Assembly (NCBI RefSeq): GCF_005116675.2
Contig: NZ_CP050699.1
Span: 2,069,001 to 2,133,000, forward strand
DNA from: Desulfosediminicola ganghwensis
GTDB lineage: Bacteria > Desulfobacterota > Desulfobulbia > Desulfobulbales > Desulfocapsaceae
DNA length: 64,000 nucleotides
Direction of reading: 5' to 3'
The position numbers were made by a program, and so were the translations under genes. The notes under the pieces were generated by a model. It searched no databases. It was not told the DNA's origin and saw only the letters and a list, made by a program, of their open reading frames with translations. Position 1 is the stretch's first letter. Every line of letters starts with the position of its first letter. Of this stretch, positions 41,612-51,651 are shown in pieces.

Positions 41612-43783
41612 ATGAAACGAAAGGGTATTAAACAATTTAGGACCTTCCTTTGCACCGCTGCCTTGGTTAGCGCGTTTTTTGCAGTCATCACCATTGAAAG
41701 CGCCATAGCGGCTGTCACACTTTCCCCCAGTTTGCCCTCAGGAGCACCGGTGGGATCAAATATCACCTGGACCGCCTCCACCGATTCCGAACCGACTGCC
41801 ATGCATTACCGGTTCAAGGTTCATCGGAATGGCGGCCCTAATCTTATCGTCCGCGACTTTGATATTTACAGCTCATTTGATTGGACACCGCTGGAAGAAG
41901 GTATGTATAAAATCTCCGTGGTAGCCAGAGATATTAGCGGGGAGCTGCAGGAAACCAAAACACGCTATTTGGTCAGTTCCCGGGTGGCGGAAGGTGATCC
42001 AGTTATCACGGCGACCCAGCATCCACTGGTTGCACTCTATAGCGTGCCCATTACCGTCTCCGGTGCAGAGGTTCGCGTCCAGTTCCGCGTCCAAGGCGAT
42101 GAAACCTGGAAATCAACGCCCTACAAGCGCTGCAAGGCACACCGCAGTACCAACTTCCTCGTTGCCGGCATGATGCCGGAGACAGATTACGAGATGCGCC
42201 ATGAAATCACGGTTGGCAATCATATTCAACAGGTTTCCGGAATTTCTGTTTTCACCACAGGTGCTTCAGAGATCCCGGATTGGGGTTTTAGTGTCACTTA
42301 CGGTCCCGATCCCGACACCAGCCTGTCCGATGATGTGATCGTTCATGCGGTGCTTTTCGGCGGAGAAGGAGAGAACGTGGGACTCGGTTGCCCTGTGGCA
42401 ACTGATCTGAATGGAAACTTGCTCTGGTACTTCAAGAAGCCGTTGGATTTTATGCAATACGCAGGTTCGTTCTTGATGTCTTTTCCACCATCGATGTCTG
42501 GAACATTCCTTATTCCCATGTCCAGACCGACCATTCCTGACGTTATCCCCGGGCCGATTCGGGGGCAGCTTCTGAGGGAAATCGATCTGGCGGGAAATAC
42601 GATTCGTGAAACTAATGTGGAACGAATAAACGAGCAACTCATTGCGATGGGATATGACCCCATTTATTATTTCCACCATGACGCCAGGCGTCTGCCGAAC
42701 GGGCATACCCTGGTGATGGCCGGAGTCGAGAGAATCCTCGAAGATGTTCAGGGCAGTGGACTCGTGGACGTGGTGGGCGATGCTATCATTGATCTGGACA
42801 AAAACTTTCAAGTAGTGTGGGCCTGGAACACTTTCGATCATGACGAGTTGCCAGTGACCCGTCGGGCGCTCCGTGATGAAGAGTGCACCGGTGCACCGGG
42901 GGTAGGCAACGTTTGCGGACCCCTGCGCCTGCTCGGCGATGGTCCGGACCAGGCCCCTGTGGCACATGATTGGACCCACGGCAATACAGTTACCTACGCG
43001 CCGGCGGACGGAAGCATTATTGTCTCCTTCCGCCATCAGGATTGGCTTATCAAGATCGACTACGGTGACGGCAAGGGTGCGGGAAATATTCTCTGGAGAC
43101 TTGGCAACGAGGGAGATTTTGATATCGAACAAGCGTATGCAGGTCTCTTGGACTCTCACCCATGGTTTTCCGGTCAACACCAGCCTATGGTCTACGCTCA
43201 AAATGAGATAGTGATCTACGACAACTCCAATGCCCGGAATGAAAATGGTGATGATTCCGTTGCCAACAGCAGGGGGCAGGTATACATCTTAAATGAAAAG
43301 GGTGGAACAGCGACTTTGGTGACCAACGCCGATCTCGGCGTCTATGCGTCTTTTCTCGGAAGCGCTCAGAAGCTCTCTAATGGTAACTACCATTTCCTGT
43401 CCGGCGGGATCGCCGGCGATCAACCGTCTCCGGTTCCCGGTTTTCCAGCTGGCCTCAGTGAATCCACCGAGACCTCTCCCGATGGCGAAATTACCTATAC
43501 GCTCCAGGCGCCGCATCACACCACCTACCGTTCGTTTAGGATGAAAGGCATGTACCGGCCCGCGGGAATTCCTGGAGATGTCGATGGTGACAGCGATGTA
43601 GACAGGTTTGACCTGATTCTGATCAAATCCAAGATAAACCAACAGGTCGATGACCCCGACGATCCCTGCGACCTGAATGGTGACGGCTCGATCACCTTTG
43701 AAGATATGATAGAGGCGAAAAGTCAGTGCACTCTGCCATCTTGTAAGCCGTTGAACTGGGTGGATACTGTGAAAGGCTACTAA
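41612..43783 (+). CDS. Secreted arylsulfotransferase-like protein with C-terminal dockerin-like repeats
   Basis: A 723-aa exported protein with GAGGAGG before its ATG. A signal peptide (FLCTAALVSAFFAVITIESAIAA) precedes a fibronectin-like N-terminal region (about 35-210). The ASST six-bladed propeller follows, with YYFHHDARRLPNGHTLVM, DWTHGNTVTYAPADGS, FRHQDWLIKIDY, LWRLGNEGDF and FSGQHQPMVYAQNEIVIYDN; the His residues in these segments are candidates for the catalytic sulfohistidine. PAPS-independent family members move sulfate between phenolic esters. Residues about 653-700 (GDVDGDSDVDRFDLILI, DLNGDGSITFEDMIEA) are paired calcium-binding dockerin/EF-like repeats. The physiological donor is unknown. 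Confidence 0.85.
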   Translation: MKRKGIKQFRTFLCTAALVSAFFAVITIESAIAAVTLSPSLPSGAPVGSNITWTASTDSEPTAMHYRFKVHRNGGPNLIVRDFDIYSSFDWTPLEEGMYKISVVARDISGELQETKTRYLVSSRVAEGDPVITATQHPLVALYSVPITVSGAEVRVQFRVQGDETWKSTPYKRCKAHRSTNFLVAGMMPETDYEMRHEITVGNHIQQVSGISVFTTGASEIPDWGFSVTYGPDPDTSLSDDVIVHAVLFGGEGENVGLGCPVATDLNGNLLWYFKKPLDFMQYAGSFLMSFPPSMSGTFLIPMSRPTIPDVIPGPIRGQLLREIDLAGNTIRETNVERINEQLIAMGYDPIYYFHHDARRLPNGHTLVMAGVERILEDVQGSGLVDVVGDAIIDLDKNFQVVWAWNTFDHDELPVTRRALRDEECTGAPGVGNVCGPLRLLGDGPDQAPVAHDWTHGNTVTYAPADGSIIVSFRHQDWLIKIDYGDGKGAGNILWRLGNEGDFDIEQAYAGLLDSHPWFSGQHQPMVYAQNEIVIYDNSNARNENGDDSVANSRGQVYILNEKGGTATLVTNADLGVYASFLGSAQKLSNGNYHFLSGGIAGDQPSPVPGFPAGLSESTETSPDGEITYTLQAPHHTTYRSFRMKGMYRPAGIPGDVDGDSDVDRFDLILIKSKINQQVDDPDDPCDLNGDGSITFEDMIEAKSQCTLPSCKPLNWVDTVKGY

Positions 43784-43903
43784 GCGCCTGAACAAGCCCA
43801 GCTCAGGATTCATTTACATTGGCAGCGCTCACCTTTACCGCAACTGTTGAGGGTAAAAACCAGCCTGACTTTGCGTTTGTCAAATTCAAAAGGTTTTATC
43901 ATT

Positions 43904-43938
43904 AAAAAACGGGGCCGTTATAGTCGGCCCCGTTTTTT
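43904..43938 (+). terminator. Intrinsic terminator after the arylsulfotransferase gene
   Basis: Stem AAAAAACGGGGCCG/CGGCCCCGTTTTTT with a 7-nt loop. A/T flanks on both sides make it bidirectional. Confidence 0.92.
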
Positions 43939-44034
43939 AAAAGGAACTTTCTTTTCGCTGTAATCCTGTCGACTCGAAGCTTTGTGCGAAGTCTGACCTG
44001 TGACAAGTCCGACTGATGTTCTCTATAATATCAG

Positions 44035-44298
44035 ATGCATAGAAAACCTGGCGCAATACATCCTCCCAACACTTGCTCGCTTGCTAAGTTGAGCTATGGC
44101 GACAGTACCGGAACGGTTATCTACCGTTTTAAGATGAGTCATGGCACCAACAAGAAGATCTTGGATTGTACGAGGAAGACAAGTCGAAGTGGAATAGGGC
44201 GACCTGCTTCCCCGGATTTTGTTGAGAGCATTATCTGGCCGTATGAGGATGGATGTGCCGATTATGAGCAGCCTTTTGTTGATGTGCAAACACTGTGA
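44035..44298 (+). pseudogene. Probable IS91-like transposase remnant
   Basis: The peptide SLAKLSYGDSTGTVIY followed by RFKMSHGTNKK resembles the segment '.L.rLsYd...G.ViYRsKM......' before the second half of IS91-group Y2 transposases. The similarity stops after NKK, and the expected downstream blocks (HIP...RYYGWYS) are absent. There is no ribosome site. I take it as a decayed fragment, with moderate doubt. Confidence 0.4.
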
Positions 44299-44624
44299 GA
44301 TTGGATGAGCGGGGATGCTGTTGCCATAGAAGGGGTTGGCTGGAAGTCGCCGCATATTAGGTATTTGATGTCAGTGCAGGGTTGGTTTGATCCAATGAGT
44401 CTGAGTGAAAGAATCGGTGTGAACCTGTGGTGGAGGAGACAGCCGGAGGGGTTGACACGCAGTTGAGGTTTAGGAGGAGAAAAACTCACAAGATCGGGGT
44501 GAAACGGCCACGATGGTAGTCGTAATCGTGAAGGTTTTATCAGGAAACCGGTTTGGGGGACAGTCGTAAAAGGCAAGTACGCATCACCCACTTACCTGAA
44601 ATGAAGATTCCAGTACAAACAAAG
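44299..44624. other. Unassigned 326 bp after the IS remnant
   Basis: G-rich plus strand, unlike the AT-rich spacers elsewhere in the window. No frame is convincing on either strand. It may be the non-coding right end of the same mobile element. Confidence 0.35.
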
Positions 44625-45973
44625 TCAGAATTCAGGTGCCCACCAGTTGCCTGAGAGGATGATCAAAGTGAGCATTTTCAAGGTGTTTTCATAGTATCTT
44701 TTGGGGCCCACCTTGAATCCTTTTTCTCTCAACAGGAATGCCCACAAATGGTCGAGCCATAGCTGGTTATTCTCGTCAACCATGGCGCTGACCGCTAGGG
44801 GACCCGTAAATGCCGCTGAAGAATAATCGCTGCCAGGCACCATTTCTCCGTTGAGATAATATCCCGCCTTAATCCGCTCGGGCTCACCATTCGTGGATAG
44901 CATGACCCAACTGTTGATGCTATCCAGTGCCTCTTTGGCTCTGATGTCACCGTAAATCAGGTAATCGGTCGCTAGACGCCACGGAGTACGGCAGGCGTTT
45001 TTGTAATAACTGCCGTCATAGTCGGATTCAAGAAAATGCTGGCTGGCAGGGGCGGGTATGACGTTGGTATTCTGGATGAAATCGGGTAACAGGCCTGTTT
45101 GCGGGCTGTATTTCTTCTGCATGCGCTCAACCAGGTAATAAACTCGGTCAATGACCAAACGCCATTTTTTATCGGCCATTACTTTTTCGAATGCCTAAAG
45201 TGGTTGACGATAAAATCGGAGGTGCGGGTGTCGAAAAAGAAAGGATCAGACGGTGAAATCCAGTTCCCCAGATTCGGGGTCCAGGTATCGGAGTTGACCT
45301 CATAACGCATGATATCCCGAATGAGTTTTTTTGCTTCGCCGAGATAATTTATCATGCCATTACTGCCCCATTGGTTATGGGCAAGCAACAGTGCGTAGGC
45401 GATATCAATATCGGCGTCGGTAGAGGAATAGTTCCCGTCGCCAGTATTCGTTTTTGGAGCATTGCGACATCCGGCGACCTGATTCCATGCCATCAGCGAG
45501 CTACCGCCCTTGTTACTTATATGTGCTCTGTAAAAGTTATACAGTCCATCGAAGATTTTTTTTGCATCAGAATCATGCCCTGCCATATAGGCAACAATGA
45601 TCATGCCGTACCCTTGGCCCTCAGAAACCGAAATTGAGTCCAGGGAAGCGTTGCCACTATCAAAGGCGGAATCAAACCAGACATATATTTGGTCTGAACC
45701 GCAATCATCTTTCAGATAACGAGCCTTCCACGCCTCATAGAACACCTCGGTGGCTTTATCCATTCTTTCCTGGTCGACGTTCGGCTTGATGGTGCCAGGC
45801 GTATAGGAAACATGCTGTGGAAAAGGTCTTTTGGCCTTCCCGAGCCATTGGCCGAAAACATAGCCACCAGTGAATACGCTCGCTTTGTCTGGTCTGTTTA
45901 TTACAATGTAGCTGACAATCAGTATGAGAAGTAAGGGGATCAGTAATTTAGTCACGTTTTTGTAACGAATCAT
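44625..45973 (-). pseudogene. Glycoside hydrolase family 8 endoglucanase, split by a frameshift
   Basis: Two adjoining frames, 45179-45973 (264 aa) and 44625-45179 (184 aa), together make one GH8 enzyme of about 448 aa. Part one has a membrane anchor or signal (LLIPLLLILIVSYIV), the general-acid Glu118 in SVSEGQGYGM, and the GH8 signature STDADIDIAYALLLAHNQW. Part one ends NHFRHSKK-stop. Reading one base over gives HFRAFEKVMADKKW, which joins smoothly to part two, so a single base is missing at the AGGCA around 45190-45196. GH8 enzymes trim cellulose-like polymers during export. It lies downstream of the GT2 fusion, like bcsZ after bcsA. Confidence 0.85.
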
Positions 45974-46133
45974 CTGTTAACCTCTTCGATTTTCAGGGCA
46001 CCTTTAACAGATTCCGCTTTTTCGGCCGAGCCCCCCAGGGCCCTCAGTCGCCGAGCAGGGAGTGGTCTGAAAAGCACTTGCGGGAATCCGCCCGGGCTGT
46101 TTCAAGTCTGGGTATTTTCATGAAATATTCGAG

Positions 46134-49100
46134 CTAGGCTGCTTCAACGGTTCCCGCTCGATCGAGTTTGTTCCACCCGACGAGCTGGCCCCTCAGGGAA
46201 GCGATAATAGACTTGATCGCTACGTAATAAAGCAGTTGGCGATAAAAAAAGTGTTGGGGAACAACCCAGAGCAATAACCGTTTATCCTCTTCTCGCTCCA
46301 TGAAAAAAGCGATGGTGGCCGACAGAAGATCCGCCGCCAGAAATATGGAATAAAAACAGAAAATTCTTAGCAGCGTGTCGGGGGAAAATTCAGCGGCATG
46401 CTGCCAGCGATTTAGAGCCGCCGACAGCAGTGACAGCAGCAGAACAAGATCCATTACGGGGGATATCAGGGGGAAAAATATCTGGTGCAGGAGGAGATTG
46501 GGCAGGGAGAAAAAACCAAGAAATCCATTCTTTGGGCGGAACAAAGCGTCCTTATGCTTCCAGGCCACCTGGAACGTGCCGAACATCCAGCGAAAGCGCT
46601 GACGTAAAAAGCCTTTGATATCTGCCGGGGCTTCGGTCGAGGCGATGGCCTTCTCTTCATAGCAGACCTTGTATCCCTGCTTGATGATCTGGACAGTCAG
46701 GTCGGAGTCCTCGGCGAGGGTATCGGCACTGAAACCGCCGGTCTGCTTGAGAGCTTCCCGACGCCATGCGCCGATCGCCCCGGGGACAACCGTTATACCG
46801 TTCAGCACATCAAGGGCGCGGCGGTCCATATTCTGGCATGTTATATATTCGAGCGCCTGCCAACGGGTTAAGAGGTTAATCCGGTTGCCGACTTTGGCGT
46901 TGCCGGCGACGGCCCCTATGGCAGAGTCAGAAAAGCGCTTTGCGAGGAGCACCAGGGCATCTTTAGCGATGACTGTGTCGGCGTCAAAGGTGACGATTAT
47001 TTCTCCCAGAGCGTGCTCGATGCCAAAATTGGGTGCCTGATGTTTGCCCCCGTTTGGAATCGAAAACATCCTGATTCTTGGATCCTCGCTGTAGGCTTCC
47101 TGCACAATTTTGTAGGTGGCGTCCGTCGATCCGTCATCAATGATTAGAATTTCAAAGGACTCGGGATGCCGGGCAATTAACAACGAATCGATGGTTTTTC
47201 GGATGACCTTTTCTTCGTTGTAAGCCGGAATGAGAACGCTCACGAAAAATTCTTTTTCGGGTAGGTGAGCAGAACCATTTTTCCGGACCATTCCCAAAAG
47301 CGCGATTCCCATGATGAACAACGTTCTGCTTAACCCCAGAATGATTCCAGTTACGAACAGGACCGAAAGCACATCCTGTCCTAAATTTATAATATTGAAA
47401 CCAAGATTCCGCCCCCATTCGCTCCAGGTACTTTGTTTTGAAGTCTCGGGCATGACCTCAGCCCTGGTCTTCCCGGTAAGCTGCGAAACAGTGACGAACT
47501 CATACCCTTTCTGCCTGAAGGCATGAATGATGCCGGGCAGCGCCTTGACGCTTTGCGAGCGATCCCCCCCCGCATCGTGCATCAGTAGGATATTACCCCC
47601 GTATGCCGCCTCTTCCTCTAGGGCTTTCTTGACCATTTCCCCGGCACTCAGTTCTTGCCAGTCATGGGTATCGATCTTCAGCCCGACTTCCTCGTAACCA
47701 AGACTGCTGATCAATTCCAAAGGTCGCAGCTCCTTTGCGGTCACGGGTTCCGAATCGGTGTTATAGGGGGCTCTGAAAAGGCGCGTGCCTCGCCCGATCA
47801 CTTTCTCCAACAGCAGTTCCGTTGCTTTTATCTCGGCCCTCAACCGCAACCAGGAAATCTTTGAGATATTGGGGTGGGTGAAGGTATGGTTGCCTATCTC
47901 ATGGCCTTCGGCGAATACCCTTTTCAGCAGAGAAGGATATTTCAGGCCGTTATATCCGGTGATGAAAAAGGTAGCCGGTACCTGCGCCTTTTTGAGCGCA
48001 TCAAGGATCAAAGGGGTGTAGCTCGGGTTAGGGCCGTCGTCAAAGGACAGGGCGACTTTGCGGTCCGCGGCACCGGAGAGAGAAATCAGACTCGGGAAGG
48101 GAAAGACGGTGTATTGATCGGTTATAATCAGACCGGTGTTTTTATCAAAATCGATCTCTCTTTTCCCCGAGGTGGCTTTCCGGACCATGCTCATTACTTC
48201 ACCGTCGCCTTGGTAGTCGGAGGAGTAATCATAATCAATGGACCCCAGTGCACCTGCAGTCCGGCCGTTGAAATCAGGTGTATCTCCCAGTACCTCCCAG
48301 ACCATCGGATCTTCACTGCCCAGACGCCACAGGGCAATTCCGAACGGTTCCAACGGCTTGGCCATGGCCATCTGGTTGAAAAGTGTGATGGCGTCAAGCA
48401 TCCAGACCTGGTGTGTATTGTTGTTTTTATCCTCGTACTGAAACATTGGGTTCAGGGAAAATGGATCCATTGCGATTTCCCCTTTGGACCAGGTGGCGGT
48501 AAACACGACGTCCTTAAAGGTTCTAACCTCGGCCGGGCCCTTGGCCGCAGGCAATCCATCCTCTCCGGCTTGTTCGCTCATCTCCCAGTCATAACTGTAG
48601 TTTCCCAACGTCAGGATCATCTTTTCAGATGGAACATCTCCCTGCAGTCTCCTCATAGCGGATGAAAACCAATCCATGCTCGCAATCGGCCCGGGAGAAC
48701 CCGTTGACCAATGTTCGTCATAGGCCATCACAACCACATAGTCGGCCAGTTCAGAGATTTTCCGGTAATCATAGTCATCGTTATCGGCTGGAACGGCTAC
48801 CAAAATAGCCAGATCCGATGCATGAAGTGCGGAGCGAAACTCGTCAAGGAATCGATAGTAGACTGGCAGGCTCTTTTCAGTAATAGCTTCAAAGTCGATG
48901 CAGATCCCGGCGAGCTGGTGGGTTTGTGTATACTGAAGCAGTTGCAGGATTGCCCTCTTTCTGGCTTGGGGCTGGGCCAACATCTGGGATAGGGACTCGG
49001 AATCCCATTCGAATTCGGAAAAATTAGACACCAAGCCGATCACTTTCGTATCCGGCTTGTGTGAATGGATGAAATCCAAGACCTGTTTCCGGTCAGCTGA

Positions 49101-49443
49101 GTTATCTTCAGTCAAAGACCCATCACCGGACGCAAGATGCATCCCCAATGACCACATCCAGTTTTTCTATGTGGGCCTTTAAGGACCTGTAACTGTTTCT
49201 ATCCCAATGAACATGGAATCCCACTGTTATGGGTGACCACCCTGGGCTGAGCCTCTTCACCGTTTGCGTCAGCCAGAGAGGCCGTTGCAGAGGTTTGAAT
49301 TGCGGGTAGAGAAACAGGTTCATCAGAAAAAGGGTAAGCACCAACGTCAAAAAGACGGCTAACAGGGTGACAACACCTTTTACACGTGGCCAACGTTTAT
49401 TTCTGGGGTCAAAAAAAACGGGTTCATCTCGCTTCTTAACCAT
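46134..49443 (-). CDS. GH18-NodB deacetylase-GT2 synthase fusion, interrupted by a frameshift near its N-terminus
   Basis: The main frame (46134-49157) encodes about 1007 aa. It starts with a GH18-like domain (LAGICIDFEA at 82-91 keeps the last Asp and Glu of the family motif). A polysaccharide deacetylase follows (ALSFDDGPNPSYT, EIGNHTFTHPN). It ends in a processive GT2 with VSVLIPAYNEE, IIDDGSTD, TFDADT, AEDSDL and QRFRWMFG plus membrane helices. A second frame, starting at 49443 (MVKKRDEP, GAGGTGG upstream) and ending at 49123, supplies the cytoplasmic N-terminus, a membrane helix and VGFHVHWDRNSYRSLKAHIEKLDVVIG. It joins the main frame if one G of the GGGG at about 49148-49151 is removed. 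The enzyme probably makes and tailors an exopolysaccharide. Confidence 0.85.
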
Positions 49444-49494
49444 GAAAACCACCTCTACAGCCCTATGAAACTCGCCTTGCGAAATCAGGACCAC

Positions 49495-50517
49495 GCTGGC
49501 ACTGTCATTAGATATCAGCGATTATTTAGACCTAATTCCTTTAATAAGAACAGTTTCAGCGGCCATTGCAGACTCTCCTGCCTGATTTCAAAGCCGATCA
49601 GCCGACACAAGGTTAATTGTCCCGAACAGTCTTGCCGCTGACTACTGCAGAGACAGAAGACAGGAGTTCAACCGAAGTCAGACCAACATAACCACACTCT
49701 CAAAATGCTGCCTGTGAGACAATGAAAACTCTACCTGCCGAAAATTCTTGGCATTATCAAACGGCAACATAAATGAGCATTGGGTGCGCCAGGATGAAAT
49801 CAAAATAAACTTTACAGTTGAGCCATATTTTTATTTTTTGTCTGATACTTACAATCTAATCTCAGCCTATTACCATACCGAAAAATTGAGAATTATTTGT
49901 ATCGCTCAAAATGAACATGTGCTCTGATAGTTAATAAATATTAGGCAGTTGTTATTGGCCTTGCCTGAGCTGGAAGCTTGACAGGCATAAATGATGAGGA
50001 GGTATTTATTACCCGCATTGTTCCGGTATCCTAAAATAGGAAATCAGTGGTGCCAATGCACAATCCTAGCACGTGGATACTCTGCTTATCCAATTATTTT
50101 GGGCAGGTTTTTTTTGAGTTGAAATTCATTTTTATGTTAGGATATTGGTATGTTCAGGACAGAAGTGATTGGAAGATTTTGTTTTTTCTTGCCCTATCGG
50201 TCTAGTCCTCGGTCCCGGTTTTTTTAAAAAAAGCTACTACGCAGTATCATTCCGTTTTTTTCCTGGTTAATGGATGAATAACCTAACCTCAGACCTAGGC
50301 TGGCGGTGTCGGGGGGAACCACTCACGGAGCCTTCATTCGGCACGATGATTGCCATCCAATATTGGGCTCCCACATTAAATTGACACCAGGCTTTATGAT
50401 GTTTCAGATCGGATCTGGAATTCTGCAGCTATCTTTGGGGCAATCTTGTGCAATGGTCGAAGTTATGACAAAATATCGGAAATGTAGGACGCTCAGGAAA
50501 AATCCGGAGGTGTTTAC
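49495..50517. other. Intergenic, 1 kb, no gene seen
   Basis: Divergent AT-rich region between the polysaccharide locus (minus) and korA (plus). No dyad with a U tract, riboswitch or credible frame was recognised. It must hold promoters for both sides. Confidence 0.5.
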
Positions 50518-51651
50518 ATGTCCCCATATTTTATCGATGGAAATGAGGCCATTGCCAGGGCAGCTGTAGAGGCTGGTTGTACGTTCTTTGCCGGTTACCC
50601 GATCACGCCCGCCACCACTATCTTCAATCACATGCTGAAACTGTTACCTCCTGCTGGCGGTATTTGTCTGCAGGGGGAAGATGAGATCGCCTCAATCGGT
50701 TTCTGCCTTGGTGCCTCCATGGCTGGGCGAAAGGTAATGACCGCCACTTCCGGGCCAGGTTTGAGCCTCATGAGTGAGCACATCTCTTTTGCGATTGGCA
50801 GTGAGATTCCCATTGTCATTGTCAATGTCCAGCGGCTTGGGCCGTCCACAGGATCGGCGACCAAAGGAGCTGATGGAGATATCCAGTTCATGCGTTGGGG
50901 CAATAGCGGCGGCCTGCCGGTGATTGTTTTGGCTCCGGTGGATGCCGGTGACTGTTACCGGCTCACCCATGAGGCGTTTAATCTGGCTGAGCAATATCGC
51001 TGCCCGGTCTTTATCGCTTCTAACAAAGAAATTGGACTGACACGGGAGAGCGTTGACCTGGGCTCGCTGGAGCTGGGCGAGAAGATTCAGCGGAAATGTG
51101 CACAGCCTTTTCAGGATTACCTGCCGTTTCATACTGCTGATAATGAAATGGTGCCGGATTTTTTGCCGATCGGTGGTGATGCATTGGTGCGGCAGACTTC
51201 ATCGTCCCATGGTCCGGATGGGTATTTGACTGTTGACCGCCAGCTGATAAATAGTTCCATGGATCGCCTGCTGGCGAAACTGAGAGATGGGGGGGCGAGC
51301 TTATCATTGCATGAACTTGATAATGAGTCAGGGGCGCAGCGGCTGATCATTACTTACGGGGTCACCGGGAGGGCAGCCAAAGAGGCTGTGGAAAGGCTCA
51401 GGGCAAAGGGTGTGGCTGTATCGCTGCTGGTGCTGAAGACTCTCTACCCCGTACCGGAGGAGCTCCTTAGAAATATTATCGCCTGGTTCAGGCTGGTCAT
51501 CGTCATAGAGATGAATATGGGACAGTATGTCCGTGAAATAGAGCGCATCGCCGGTAATGTTCCGGTATTGAACTATGGCCGTATGGATGGGGTGCTGATC
51601 AGCCCGGAAACTATTGTACAGGTGGTGGGCGATGAAGACCTTGCTCAATGA
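50518..51651 (+). CDS. korA: 2-oxoacid:acceptor oxidoreductase, alpha subunit (KorA-like)
   Basis: Alpha chain of a thiamine-diphosphate oxidoreductase that decarboxylates a 2-oxoacid to acyl-CoA and reduces ferredoxin, or runs in reverse. At 377 aa it is the pyrimidine-binding half. It starts FIDGNEAIARAAVEAGCTFFAGYPITPAT, then QGEDEIASIGFCLGASMAGRKVMTATSGPG (activating Glu), and QRLGPSTGSATKGADGD with the conserved TG. GGAGG lies upstream of the ATG. It overlaps korB by 20 nt. Confidence 0.94.
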   Translation: MSPYFIDGNEAIARAAVEAGCTFFAGYPITPATTIFNHMLKLLPPAGGICLQGEDEIASIGFCLGASMAGRKVMTATSGPGLSLMSEHISFAIGSEIPIVIVNVQRLGPSTGSATKGADGDIQFMRWGNSGGLPVIVLAPVDAGDCYRLTHEAFNLAEQYRCPVFIASNKEIGLTRESVDLGSLELGEKIQRKCAQPFQDYLPFHTADNEMVPDFLPIGGDALVRQTSSSHGPDGYLTVDRQLINSSMDRLLAKLRDGGASLSLHELDNESGAQRLIITYGVTGRAAKEAVERLRAKGVAVSLLVLKTLYPVPEELLRNIIAWFRLVIVIEMNMGQYVREIERIAGNVPVLNYGRMDGVLISPETIVQVVGDEDLAQ

